Assembly: GCA_035650475.1 (NCBI GenBank)
Contig: DASRHP010000008.1
Location: 185,859 to 249,858 of the forward strand
Reading direction: 5' to 3'
From: Candidatus Binataceae bacterium
Lineage (GTDB): Bacteria; Desulfobacterota; Binatia; Binatales; Binataceae
Length of the DNA: 64,000 nt
The position numbers and the translations under genes are program-made. The notes beneath the pieces were generated by a model. That model searched no databases. It saw only the letters and a program-made list of their open reading frames with translations, and had not been told where the DNA came from. This document shows, in pieces, positions 24,275-32,589 of the stretch; the first letter of the stretch is position 1, and each line of letters begins with the position of its first letter.

Positions 24275-24595
24275 ATGGCCGCGATGCGCGCGTACCGGAA
24301 GAGCCACTGGATGCGCGGACGGGGGGCGATGCTTGCGCTCGCGCTACTGTCGGCGCTGGGCGTCGCCGGATGCCTGTACGTCTCGACTTCGACGCCCGCC
24401 TCCAGCTGCATCACGGATCCGCCGCGCAACGGCGTCCAGGTAACCTCGTGTCCCGACCCGTTCCTCGGATGGGCGCTGCCGCACGTGACCAGCGTGCCGG
24501 TGCCCACGCCCGAGGCGCAGCCGTCGCCGCTGAGCTACGCTCCGCCCGCCTCGCCACCGCCGTCGGCGAGTTCAGGCTCCGGGCTTCCCGAATAG
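24275..24595 (+). CDS. Small proline-rich lipoprotein
   Basis: A 106-residue protein with a signal peptide ending in a lipobox (LGVAGC, lipidated Cys near residue 33). The mature chain has two further cysteines (SSCITD and VTSCPD), a DPPRNG segment and a Pro/Ser-rich tail. It is predicted to be attached to a membrane in the periplasm. No family is recognised. An ATG a few codons downstream (MRGRGAML) is an alternative start. Confidence 0.6.
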   Translation: MAAMRAYRKSHWMRGRGAMLALALLSALGVAGCLYVSTSTPASSCITDPPRNGVQVTSCPDPFLGWALPHVTSVPVPTPEAQPSPLSYAPPASPPPSASSGSGLPE

Positions 24596-24596
24596 G

Positions 24597-25652
24597 CTAG
24601 AACTCTTCGTGGCGTGCGAGCGCGCGGCGCAGCGCGGCGACGTTGTGGATCAGCACGCTCGGCAGATTGAGCGTCCCCGCTACGCTCGAATACGGATACA
24701 GCCGCGAGTTGATGTGCGCGTGCAGCGGCAGCCCTTCGCCCTGATGAATCTCGTAATCCAGCGGCAGCGGCCCGAGCACGCGCAGGATGCGGCAGATCGC
24801 GCGGGCGAAAACGTGCAGCCGCTCGGCCGCCAGCTCGACTATCGTGCCCCGATACTCCGGCATGATCACGTCGTAGCTGCGCGGAAAGGCGCCGATGGGG
24901 CTCGCGTAACTGACAACGCCGTCGCGCCGCTCGATCAGCAGCCCCAGTCGCTCGACCAGCTCGATAAGTTCGTTCCACATCCCGGGTATCCGTCGTTCGG
25001 CCTCCGCTTCGGCGACCAGCGCGGGCAGCGGCGCGGGCGCGCCGATGAGTTGTTGATGGAGATGCGGCTGGGAGGCGCCGGACTCGCGCCCCTGGTTCTT
25101 GCGCACGACGATCGAGCGCACCGCGCGGTTTTCCATCGCGCGCCGGATCACCGCGACGTCGGTCATCAGCAGACGGAAGAAATGCTCTTCGCCGAGTGCG
25201 CCCGTGCTCATCAGATCGCTCGCCGAGCGCGGATGCGGGCTCGCGAAATGGCGCGGGTCCTCGACCACGATGTACGACTCGTTGCGCCCACCGGTGAGCT
25301 CGGCCGGAATGCGCGGGAAGAGATTGTTGAACACTCGCATCACCCATCCCGCGGCCGTCGCGGCGCCGCCGTTCGCGCCGCCTGACCACCGGGGGAACTC
25401 CGCCGGCGTCACCCGCAGAATCTCGGGCGGCGCCATCGCCTCGTTGCCCGGGCAAAACGGGCAGGCCTGGGTCGCCCGCGCGATCTCCTCGGCGCTCAGC
25501 GCGGGCGCCGCGGGGTCGAGCTCGCTGCGGCCGCCGAGGGTGAAGGCGAAACTCTTGCCGCGCATATCGACGACATAGGAAATGACGCCGGTTATCGGAT
25601 TTTTGATCCAGACCAGCGCGCCGTCACGAATTTCGTACTCGATTCTGTTCAC
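24597..25652 (-). CDS. Galactose-1-phosphate uridylyltransferase-like protein
   Basis: A protein of about 351 residues of the GalT/HIT superfamily. The N-terminal zinc-binding pattern is CPFCPGNE (cysteines C-x2-C), followed by RVFNNLFPRIP. The active-site motif reads SQPHLHQQLIG, corresponding to the HPHxQ nucleophile region of GalT, and a second His-rich part (EIHQGEGLPLHAHIN) fits the C-terminal half. It would move a nucleotidyl group between sugar phosphates; galactose is not certain. The GTG at 25652, five bases after GCGAGG, is preferred over the ATG at 25694. It is divergent from the aminotransferase/serA pair. Confidence 0.8.
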   Translation of the reverse strand: MNRIEYEIRDGALVWIKNPITGVISYVVDMRGKSFAFTLGGRSELDPAAPALSAEEIARATQACPFCPGNEAMAPPEILRVTPAEFPRWSGGANGGAATAAGWVMRVFNNLFPRIPAELTGGRNESYIVVEDPRHFASPHPRSASDLMSTGALGEEHFFRLLMTDVAVIRRAMENRAVRSIVVRKNQGRESGASQPHLHQQLIGAPAPLPALVAEAEAERRIPGMWNELIELVERLGLLIERRDGVVSYASPIGAFPRSYDVIMPEYRGTIVELAAERLHVFARAICRILRVLGPLPLDYEIHQGEGLPLHAHINSRLYPYSSVAGTLNLPSVLIHNVAALRRALARHEEF

Positions 25653-25743
25653 CGGGCCTCGCTGTTGACGCCGCGCGCGCGGCTCGCCCGACAATTCTTA
25701 GCCTCTGCCCGCCCGCAGTTTCAACGCGCCGCCAAGGCGGTTG

Positions 25744-25772
25744 TTGACAGTGCCGTAGGCGTCCGTTATCGG
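25744..25772 (+). promoter_or_regulatory. Sigma70-type promoter before the aminotransferase/serA leader
   Basis: A consensus -35 box TTGACA (25744-25749), a 17-base spacer, then TATCGG (25767-25772). The -35 box is perfect; the -10 is moderate. The transcript would start near 25780, upstream of a terminator-like hairpin and about 115 bases before the gene start. Confidence 0.65.
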
Positions 25773-25806
25773 TTTAAAAGACGCTTCGCGCGTTGGCTTG
25801 GGCGAT

Positions 25807-25854
25807 CCTGGGGTCTGGCGCTCCGCCTTTGCGGCGGGCCCCAGGCTTTTTTTT
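25807..25854 (+). terminator. Terminator hairpin in the leader of the aminotransferase/serA genes
   Basis: An outer 7-bp stem (CCTGGGG 25807-25813 with CCCCAGG 25839-25845) encloses a small inner hairpin (CCGCC/GGCGG) and is followed by C and eight T. It sits between the proposed promoter and the gene start. It is therefore either an attenuator in the 5' leader or the end of a short transcript of about 75 nt. No ligand-binding structure was recognised. Confidence 0.75.
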
Positions 25855-25894
25855 GCCGCCGCCGCGCAAGCGCGCGCAGTTACACGTGCCGCCG

Positions 25895-27037
25895 GTGAAG
25901 AAATATCTGTTCACGCCCGGGCCCGCGCCGGTCCCGCCCGAGGTCCTGCTCGAGATGGCGCGCCCGATCATCCACCACCGCACGCCCGAATTCAGCGCCG
26001 TCCTTGCGCAGGCGCGCGAGCGGCTCAAGCCGCTGTTCGGTACGCGCCAGGAGGTTATCCTGCTGGCCGCGAGCGGCACCGGTGCGATGGAGGCGGCGGT
26101 GACCAATCTGCTCGAGCCCGGCGAGCAGGCGATCTTCGTCAATGGCGGCAAGTTCGGCGAGCGCTGGGGCAAGCTGCTCGCGGCGCACGGGATGGCGGGC
26201 TACGAAGTGCGCGTCGAATGGGGCCGCGCGGTGCGCCCGGAGCAGGTCGAGGAGGCGCTGCGCGCCAATCCCGCCGCGCGCGCCGTGCTGGTGCAGGCCA
26301 GTGAGACCTCGACCTGCGCGCTCCACCCGGTGCCCGAGATCGCACGACTGACCCGCGAGCGCGACGTGATGTTGATCGTCGACGGCATCACCTCGGTCGG
26401 CGTTTTCGAGCAGCGGATGGACGAGTGGGGGATCGACGCGCTGGTGACCGGCAGCCAGAAGGCGTTGATGCTGCCGCCGGGGCTCGCGATGGTTGCGCTG
26501 TCCGAGCGGGCGCTTGAGCGCGCGCAGCGTTCGCGCACGCCGCGCTTTTATTTCGACCTGGTTCGCGAGCTCAAGGCCCAGCGCGACGAGAACACGACCG
26601 CATGGACCGCCGCGGTCTCGCTGGTCTTCGGCCTCAACAAGGCGCTCGAGATGATCCATGCCGAGGGGCTGGCGCAGGTCTTCCGCCGCCATCGCGTGAT
26701 GGCCGAGGCGGCGCGCGCGGCGGCGCCGGCGCTGGGACTGGGCCTGCTCGCGCCCGACAATCCCGCCCCCGGCGTGACCGGCATCCTGACGCCGCCCGGC
26801 CTCGACGGCGGCAAGGTGGTGCGCTACATGCGCGACGCGCTTGGCGTGTCGGTCCAGGGCGGACAGGATCAGATGAAGGGCAAGCTGGTGCGCATCGGAC
26901 ACATGGGATACCTGGCGCCGTTCGACATGCTGATCGCGGTCGCCGCTCTCGAGCAGGCGCTCAAGCAGGTCGGCTATCGCTTAGAGGCCGGCGCCGGAGT
27001 CGCTGCGGTCGCGCGCCGGATCGCCGAGGCGGCGTAA
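25895..27037 (+). CDS. Alanine/serine-glyoxylate-type class V aminotransferase
   Basis: A protein of about 380 residues with fold type I, class V PLP aminotransferase features: YLFTPGPAPVPP at the start, LAASGTGAMEAAVTNLL, LIVDGITSVGVF and the PLP lysine in GSQKALMLPPGLA. The family includes alanine-glyoxylate and serine-pyruvate aminotransferases. The gene is directly followed by serA (nine-base gap), a pairing seen where this family supplies the phosphoserine aminotransferase step of serine synthesis. That role is an inference. The start is GTG at 25895 (VKKYLFTPGP), with GTG 25886 as alternative. Its leader contains a terminator hairpin. Confidence 0.88.
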   Translation: MKKYLFTPGPAPVPPEVLLEMARPIIHHRTPEFSAVLAQARERLKPLFGTRQEVILLAASGTGAMEAAVTNLLEPGEQAIFVNGGKFGERWGKLLAAHGMAGYEVRVEWGRAVRPEQVEEALRANPAARAVLVQASETSTCALHPVPEIARLTRERDVMLIVDGITSVGVFEQRMDEWGIDALVTGSQKALMLPPGLAMVALSERALERAQRSRTPRFYFDLVRELKAQRDENTTAWTAAVSLVFGLNKALEMIHAEGLAQVFRRHRVMAEAARAAAPALGLGLLAPDNPAPGVTGILTPPGLDGGKVVRYMRDALGVSVQGGQDQMKGKLVRIGHMGYLAPFDMLIAVAALEQALKQVGYRLEAGAGVAAVARRIAEAA

Positions 27038-27046
27038 GCAAGCACC

Positions 27047-28642
27047 ATGGCGGAAACCTTCCGGGTTCTGCTCAGCGACGCCCTCAATCCGCAGGGGGTC
27101 GAAGTCTTCAGCCGCTATCCCGAGCTCAAGGTCGATATCAAGACCGGGATCAAGCCGGCCGAACTGGCGGGGATCATTGCGCCGTACCATGCGCTAATCG
27201 TCCGCAGCTCGACGCGGGTGACGCGCGAGGTAATCGAGCACGCCGAGGCGCTGCGTGTGATCGGGCGCGCCGGCGTCGGCGTTGACAATATCGACCTCGA
27301 AGCGGCGACGCGGCGCGGAATCGTGGTGATGAACAGCCCGCTCGGCAACAGCGTCACCACCGCCGAACACGCGTTGTCGATGCTGATGGCGCTGGCGCGG
27401 CACATTCCGGCCGCCAACGCGGCGGTCAAGGCCGGGCGCTGGGAGCGCGGCAAGTTCACCGGCGTCGAGGTCTCCAACAAGACCCTGGGCGTGATCGGGC
27501 TCGGCAATATCGGGCGGATCGTCGCCGAGCGTGCGCAGGGGCTCAGGATGAAAGTGATCGGCTATGACCCGATCCTGACCGCCGAGGCGGCCGCGCGGAT
27601 CGGGGTCGAACTGGTCGGCCTCGAACAGCTCTACCACCGCGCCGACTTCATCACCGTCCACGCGCCGCTCACCAACGACACCCGCGGGCTCGTCGGCGCC
27701 GCAGCGTTCGCCCTGATGAAGCCGGGCGTGCGGATCATCAACTGCGCCCGCGGCGGGATCGTTGACGAGCAAGCGCTGTGCGAGGCGCTGCGCGCGGGCA
27801 AGGTCGCCGGTGCCGCGCTCGACGTCTTCGTCGAGGAGCCGCCGCCCCGCGACCATCCGCTGCTCCGGTTCGACAACGTGATTGCGACGCCCCATCTGGG
27901 GGCCGCCACCGACGAGGCGCAGATCCGGGTCTCGATCGACATCGCGCAACAGATCGCCGAGTTCCTGCTCGAAGGCGTTATCCGCCATTCGGTCAACATG
28001 CCGGCGCTCTCGCCCAAAGAACTCGAAGCGCTCGGGCCGCATCTGCGCCTGGCCGAGCGGCTGGGCCGGCTCGCCGCGCAGCTCATCGACGAGGCGCCTT
28101 CGCAGATCACGGTGGGGCTGGGTGGAGAGGCCGCGGGGCTCAAGGCCGAGCCGATCACGGCGGCCGCGCTCAAGGGGCTGCTCAGCGGCTTTCTCGACCA
28201 GGAATTCAACTACGTCAGCGCCCCTTTCATCGCGCGCGAGCGCGGAATCAGCGTGACCGAGACCCGCTCCCGCGAGACCACCGACTACATCAACACGCTG
28301 GTACTGAGCGTGCGCACCGCCGCCGGCGTGCACGAGGTCGCCGGCGCCGTTATCGGCAACCGCGGGCTCAGGCTCATCCGTATCGACGGCTACCGCGTCG
28401 AGGCGGTGCCCGAGGGCTACTTCCTGATGCTGCACAACCGCGACGTGCCCGGCGTGGTCGGCGCGGTGGGCACGGTGCTGGGGCAGGCGGGGATCAATAT
28501 CGCGGGACTCGAGCTCGGGCGTGACCGCGTCGGCGGCACCGCGCTCAGCCTGGTCGAAGTCGATCAGCCGGTGCCGCCCGAGGTGCTCGAGCGCCTCAAG
28601 ACGTTGCCGGCGATAACCGCGGCGGCGCTGCTCAAGCTGTAG
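27047..28642 (+). CDS. serA: D-3-phosphoglycerate dehydrogenase
   Basis: A 531-residue long-form SerA. Catalytic and NAD-binding domains come first (VIGLGNIGR at about residue 150, CARGGIVDE with the catalytic region, TPHLGAATDEAQ with the catalytic His). An intervening allosteric substrate-binding (ASB) domain follows, then a C-terminal ACT domain from about residue 457 (LHNRDVPGVVGAVGTVLGQ). It oxidises 3-phosphoglycerate to 3-phosphohydroxypyruvate, the first step of serine synthesis. The ACT domain suggests feedback by serine. It is cotranscribed with the upstream aminotransferase. Confidence 0.95.
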   Translation: MAETFRVLLSDALNPQGVEVFSRYPELKVDIKTGIKPAELAGIIAPYHALIVRSSTRVTREVIEHAEALRVIGRAGVGVDNIDLEAATRRGIVVMNSPLGNSVTTAEHALSMLMALARHIPAANAAVKAGRWERGKFTGVEVSNKTLGVIGLGNIGRIVAERAQGLRMKVIGYDPILTAEAAARIGVELVGLEQLYHRADFITVHAPLTNDTRGLVGAAAFALMKPGVRIINCARGGIVDEQALCEALRAGKVAGAALDVFVEEPPPRDHPLLRFDNVIATPHLGAATDEAQIRVSIDIAQQIAEFLLEGVIRHSVNMPALSPKELEALGPHLRLAERLGRLAAQLIDEAPSQITVGLGGEAAGLKAEPITAAALKGLLSGFLDQEFNYVSAPFIARERGISVTETRSRETTDYINTLVLSVRTAAGVHEVAGAVIGNRGLRLIRIDGYRVEAVPEGYFLMLHNRDVPGVVGAVGTVLGQAGINIAGLELGRDRVGGTALSLVEVDQPVPPEVLERLKTLPAITAAALLKL

Positions 28643-28739
28643 GAGGCCGATGGCGCCGGGCCGAGGGTCTGGCGCGCCTGGGGCGCGGCGCGCCGCGCCG
28701 GATCCATTTCAACGCCAAGCGAGGGATGGACGTTAGGGG

Positions 28740-30035
28740 ATGAATACGGTGGCGGTGGTCGGCACCCAGTGGGGTGACGAGGGCAAGGGCAAGATTGTCG
28801 ACCTGCTGGCGGCCGACGCTGACGTGGTGGTGCGTTTCCAGGGCGGCAACAACGCCGCACATACCCTGGTCGTCGACGGCGAAAAATTCATCCTCCGCCT
28901 GATCCCGGCCGGCGCGCTGCATCCGGGCAAGACCTGTGTGATCGGCAACGGCACCGTGGTTGATCCGTTGGCGCTCGCCGACGAGCTTGCGAGCCTGCGC
29001 AGCCGCGGCAAGTTCACCGACGACGCCCTGCTTAAGCTGAGCTGCGACGCGCATATGGTGATGCCGTACCATCGGGCGATCGACCGCGCCCGTGAGGCCC
29101 GCGCCGGGCGGCGTGCGATCGGCACTACCGGCTTCGGCATCGGCCCCGCCTACGAGGACAAGATGGCGCGCGCGGGTCTGCGCTTCGACGAGTTGCAGAA
29201 CTTCGCGCGCTTTAAGGAGAAGCTCGCGCGCAACATCGCCGACAAGAACACCTACCTGCGCGCGGTGCTCAAGGCCAAGGCCCTGCGGGCCGACGAGATA
29301 ATAGACGCGTTGCGCCGCGTGCGCCGCCGCCTGCTGCCCTATCTCTGCGACACCGGCGCTTACCTTGCCGAAGCGATCGCGGCCGGTAAGCGTGTGCTGT
29401 TCGAGGGCGCGCACGGCACCATGCTCGACATCGACCACGGTACATACCCGTTCGTCACTTCGTCGAACTGCATTGCGAGCGCGGTGTTTTCCGGCGCCGG
29501 CGTGGCGCCCGGCCGGCTCGACGCGGTGCTCGGGATCAGCAAGGCCTACACCACCCGCGTCGGCGCGGGTCCGTTTCCCTCCGAGATAACGGGACGACTC
29601 GCCGATCGCCTGCGCGCCGAGGGCGAGGAGTTCGGCAGCGCGACCGGCCGTCCGCGGCGGATCGGATGGTTCGACGCGGTGCTCGCGCGCCATGCGGTGC
29701 GGCTCAACGGTCTGTGGGGGCTGGCGCTGACCAAGCTCGACGTGCTCAGCGGCATCGATCCGCTGCGCATCTGCGTCGCCTACACACTCGGCGGCAAGCG
29801 TTACGACGAGATGCCGCCGGGGCGCGGCGCGCTCGCGCGCGCGCGTCCGGTGTACGAGGAGCTGGCGGGATGGAGCGGGAGCCTCAACGGCGCGCGCTCG
29901 CTCGACGAGTTGCCGGCCAACGCGCGCCACTACCTCGACCGGATTGCCCAACTCGCCGGGGTTCCGCTCGCGATGGTGGGCGTGGGCGCGGCCCGCGAGG
30001 CGACGATCGTGCTGCGCAATCCGTTTCTGTCGTAG
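28740..30035 (+). CDS. purA: Adenylosuccinate synthetase
   Basis: A 431-residue PurA, which couples IMP to aspartate using GTP to make adenylosuccinate, the committed step to AMP. The GTP-binding P-loop is GDEGKGK (residues 12-18). Further marks are FQGGNNAAHTLV, GTTGFGIGPAYEDK, FEGAHGTMLDIDHGTYPFVTSSN and TRVGAGPFPSE. The length and motif order are normal. It lies about 100 bases after serA, in a GC-rich spacer with possible hairpins. Confidence 0.97.
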   Translation: MNTVAVVGTQWGDEGKGKIVDLLAADADVVVRFQGGNNAAHTLVVDGEKFILRLIPAGALHPGKTCVIGNGTVVDPLALADELASLRSRGKFTDDALLKLSCDAHMVMPYHRAIDRAREARAGRRAIGTTGFGIGPAYEDKMARAGLRFDELQNFARFKEKLARNIADKNTYLRAVLKAKALRADEIIDALRRVRRRLLPYLCDTGAYLAEAIAAGKRVLFEGAHGTMLDIDHGTYPFVTSSNCIASAVFSGAGVAPGRLDAVLGISKAYTTRVGAGPFPSEITGRLADRLRAEGEEFGSATGRPRRIGWFDAVLARHAVRLNGLWGLALTKLDVLSGIDPLRICVAYTLGGKRYDEMPPGRGALARARPVYEELAGWSGSLNGARSLDELPANARHYLDRIAQLAGVPLAMVGVGAAREATIVLRNPFLS

Positions 30036-30046
30036 CCCGGGGAGAG

Positions 30047-30069
30047 GGCGGCGTCGCGCCGCGCCTTTT
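30047..30069. terminator. Weak terminator between convergent purA and hydrolase genes
   Basis: A GC-rich imperfect hairpin (GGCGGCG, TCG, then CGCCGCGCC with one bulged base) is followed by four T. It lies 11 bases after purA. Confidence 0.35.
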
Positions 30070-30078
30070 CCCTAGCGC

Positions 30079-31269
30079 CTAGCCTGCGCAGACGGCGGCG
30101 AGGCTGGAGATTGCGACACCGCGCCGGCCCTGGCGGATCTCGTTGCGGTCGAAGCCGTTGGTGCAGTAGCCGAGGGAAATCCCCGTCGCCGGATCGCCCC
30201 ATCCGATCTGCCCGCCCGCGCCGCCGTGGCCGAAGGTCGCCGCCGAGTTGGTCTTGCCGAAGCCGCGGAAGTTGGCCTTGCCGTCGTCGCCCGCGACCAC
30301 CACCCCGAGCGCGCGGTTGACCTTGTGACCGAGAAATGGATCGATGAGCTCGCCCGAGCGCGGGCGCAGCGCCTCGGCCAGGACCTGCGGCTTCCAGAGC
30401 GGCTGTCCGTCGGCGCCGCGATTGCGCATCACGCCCTGGTAGAACAGCGCGAGTTCGGCCGCGGTCATGATTCCGCCGCCGCCCGGAACGCCCGACTGCC
30501 GCACCACCGGCGAGTTGAAGCCCTGAATCAGCTGTTCGGTGACCTCGGTCTCGGGCATCGGTGGAAAGCCCAGCTTGCGCAATTCTTGCGCGCTCAGCGG
30601 CTCGCCGACGTGAACGACGTCGGCCACGCGATGGTGCAGCTCGGGCCCGAGCCCTAGGTACATCCCGGGCAGGCCGAGCGGCAGCGCGATCCGCTCGCGC
30701 ACGAAGTCGCGGAAGTCCTTGCCCGTGCGACGCTCGATGATCTCGGCGATCACCCAGAAGCCGGCCGTAGGATGGTAGAAGTAGCGGCTGCCGGGCTCGA
30801 ACTCGAGCCGCCATTTGGCGAAGCGCTCGAGCCGCTTGCCGCGGTCCATCCATTCGCTCTGCGCATACGGCGCGTTGGGGAATCCCGCGGTATGGAGCAG
30901 GAGTTGCTCGACCGTGACCACCTCCTTGCCGTTGGTGCCGAACTCCGGAACGATCGCCGCGGCGCGCTCGCGCACGTCGAGCTTGCCCTCGCCGATAAGG
31001 ATCCATGCCGCCGCCGACATGATCGCCTTGGTGCACGAGAACACGGTGTAGAGCGTCTCATCGGTGGCTTCGCGCTCGGCGCCGCCCTGCACTGCGCGCC
31101 CGAACGTGCGCATCGCGCCAACCCGCCCGTTGCGCGCGATCGCGATCTGGCACGACGGCAGCAGTCCCTGGTTGACCTCGCGCGCGGCGCGCTCGAACAG
31201 CGCCTCGACCTTCTGCGGGTCAAGGCCGACTTCGCGGGGGTTCGCGGCGATCAGTTGCGGTGCGGGCAT
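30079..31269 (-). CDS. Serine hydrolase, beta-lactamase family (class C fold)
   Basis: A 396-residue beta-lactamase-fold hydrolase. The active-site motif SxxK is SCTK (about residue 78). The Tyr motif region is YFYHPTAGF, and the KTG-like site is GHGGAGGQIG. Such proteins are often esterases, transesterases or peptidases rather than true beta-lactamases. ATG 31269 starts a typical family N-terminus; the same frame stays open far upstream without sense and is not coding there. There is no signal peptide, so a cytosolic esterase role is likely. Convergent with purA. Confidence 0.85.
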   Translation of the reverse strand: MPAPQLIAANPREVGLDPQKVEALFERAAREVNQGLLPSCQIAIARNGRVGAMRTFGRAVQGGAEREATDETLYTVFSCTKAIMSAAAWILIGEGKLDVRERAAAIVPEFGTNGKEVVTVEQLLLHTAGFPNAPYAQSEWMDRGKRLERFAKWRLEFEPGSRYFYHPTAGFWVIAEIIERRTGKDFRDFVRERIALPLGLPGMYLGLGPELHHRVADVVHVGEPLSAQELRKLGFPPMPETEVTEQLIQGFNSPVVRQSGVPGGGGIMTAAELALFYQGVMRNRGADGQPLWKPQVLAEALRPRSGELIDPFLGHKVNRALGVVVAGDDGKANFRGFGKTNSAATFGHGGAGGQIGWGDPATGISLGYCTNGFDRNEIRQGRRGVAISSLAAVCAG

Positions 31270-31349
31270 CGATGGCTCTCCTGCTCGGCCCCGGATTATT
31301 GGATGACCAGATAGCATAATCGCGCGGCCGCGGTCAGGCGCGCGCAGAC

Positions 31350-31856
31350 TCAGGACAGGTTGCGCGCCTTGAGGATTGCCGCCAGGCGTGCGCGCGTCGC
31401 GCGGGTTGCGCCCGGGCCGGCGACCAGCGCTACCTCGGACGGGGCAAGCTCGCGGCCGGCGCGGCTTGCGACCTTGACCTCTGCGATGTCCTCGCCCGAG
31501 GCGATTTCGATCGCGCGCACCGGCAGCTTGTCCATCCCGACCACCCACCGATCGGCCCACTGGCGCAGCGCAGTGATAACGGGAAAGAGCGCGCGGCCCT
31601 TGTCGGTCAGGCGGTATTCGTAGCGTCCCGCGCGGGGGTCCGGCGCCGGGACGCGGCGCAGGATGCCCTGGCGGGTGAGCTTGCGCAGGCGGGCGCTGAG
31701 AATGTTGCGCGCGATGCCGAGGTGGCGCTGGAAGTCGGCGAAGCGGCGGGTGCCCATGAAGGCCTCGCGCAGGATGAGCATCGACCACCATTCGCCGACG
31801 ACTTCGAGCGCCCGTGCGACCGAGCAGTTCATGTGTGCGAAGGTCTTGCGCCGCAT
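31350..31856 (-). CDS. HxlR-family transcriptional regulator
   Basis: A 168-residue winged-helix regulator. CSVARALEVVGEWWSMLILREAFMG is split here as CSVARALEVVGEWW and MLILREAFMG, which match the HxlR N-terminus with its redox-sensitive first cysteine. LGIARNILSARLRKL is the recognition region, and YEYRLTDKGRALFPVI the wing. It is divergent from the isomerase/SDR pair. The shared promoter region contains two perfect 15-base palindromes, each centred 32 bases from a start codon, so the regulator most likely controls both itself and the pair. The effector is unknown. Confidence 0.92.
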   Translation of the reverse strand: MRRKTFAHMNCSVARALEVVGEWWSMLILREAFMGTRRFADFQRHLGIARNILSARLRKLTRQGILRRVPAPDPRAGRYEYRLTDKGRALFPVITALRQWADRWVVGMDKLPVRAIEIASGEDIAEVKVASRAGRELAPSEVALVAGPGATRATRARLAAILKARNLS

Positions 31857-31880
31857 CGCGCAGCGAGCTTACGCGCAAAG

Positions 31881-31895
31881 GTTGCATTATGCAAC
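31881..31895. promoter_or_regulatory. HxlR-type operator 1
   Basis: Perfect inverted repeat GTTGCAT-T-ATGCAAC, centred 32 bases upstream of the HxlR start codon. It differs from operator 2 only at the central base. Confidence 0.85.
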
Positions 31896-31926
31896 TGCGG
31901 CTGTTAGGCTCGCTTCGCGTATGTCG

Positions 31927-31941
31927 GTTGCATGATGCAAC
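31927..31941. promoter_or_regulatory. HxlR-type operator 2
   Basis: Perfect inverted repeat GTTGCAT-G-ATGCAAC, centred 32 bases upstream of the isomerase start codon and 46 bases from the centre of operator 1. Confidence 0.85.
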
Positions 31942-31965
31942 TTTCACTCGCTGGGAGGAATCCGC

Positions 31966-32571
31966 ATGGCGCCCACATTGGAGTTTTTCTTCGATTACGG
32001 AAGCCCGTTCAGCTACCTGGCCGATACCCAGCTCGACGGGCTGGCCGCGCGCACCGGCGCGGAGATCGCCTATCGTCCAATCCTGCTCGGCGGCGTGTTC
32101 AAGCAAACCGGCAACGCGTCGCCGATAACCATCGAGGCCAAGCGCAACTACATGACGGTCGAACTCGGGCGATGGGCGAAACGCTATGGCATCGCCCCGC
32201 TGCGCAACGCGCATTTTCCGATCAACACGATGCGCCTGATGCGCGGCGCGATCGCGGCCCAGCGCGCCGGTGTGTTTCCGACGTACCATCGCGCGGTGTT
32301 CGACGCCTTCTGGGCGCGCGGGCTCAATCTGGGCGACGACGCGGTGATGCGCGAAGTCCTGCAGCAGGCGGGGCTCGACGCGGTGCGCCTAAACGCGATG
32401 AGCGAGGAGCAGGCGGTCAAGGATGAGCTGCGGCGCAACACCGAGGAAGCGGTGCGGCGCGGCGCCTTCGGCGCGCCGACCTTTTTCGTCGGCGAGGACA
32501 TCTTCTGGGGCAACGACCGGCTCGATTTCGTCGAGCAGGCGCTGGCCGCCGCCGCGGCGGCGCGCGCGTAG
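31966..32571 (+). CDS. DsbA-family 2-hydroxychromene-2-carboxylate isomerase-like protein
   Basis: A 201-residue thioredoxin-fold protein of the kappa glutathione-transferase/HCCA isomerase group. The N-terminal FFFDYGSPFSYLA has the Ser that replaces the DsbA cysteine and binds glutathione. NAHFPINTMRLMR and FGAPTFFVGEDIFWGNDRLDF are further family signatures. It probably carries out a glutathione-dependent isomerisation or conjugation of an aromatic or other electrophile. A GGGAGGA ribosome binding site precedes the start. It is followed by an SDR gene after 18 bases and is likely controlled by the divergent HxlR regulator. Confidence 0.88.
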   Translation: MAPTLEFFFDYGSPFSYLADTQLDGLAARTGAEIAYRPILLGGVFKQTGNASPITIEAKRNYMTVELGRWAKRYGIAPLRNAHFPINTMRLMRGAIAAQRAGVFPTYHRAVFDAFWARGLNLGDDAVMREVLQQAGLDAVRLNAMSEEQAVKDELRRNTEEAVRRGAFGAPTFFVGEDIFWGNDRLDFVEQALAAAAAARA

Positions 32572-32589
32572 GGGAGGAGGGCAAACGCA

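Noticed and set aside
31881..31941. Terminal inverted repeats of a mobile element
   Set aside because: The two palindromes are each self-complementary operators between divergent genes, with no transposase or target duplication.
30079..32289. One 736-codon reading frame on the minus strand
   Set aside because: Only the part up to ATG 31269 has the beta-lactamase pattern; upstream it overlaps the HxlR gene in another frame and is composition-driven.
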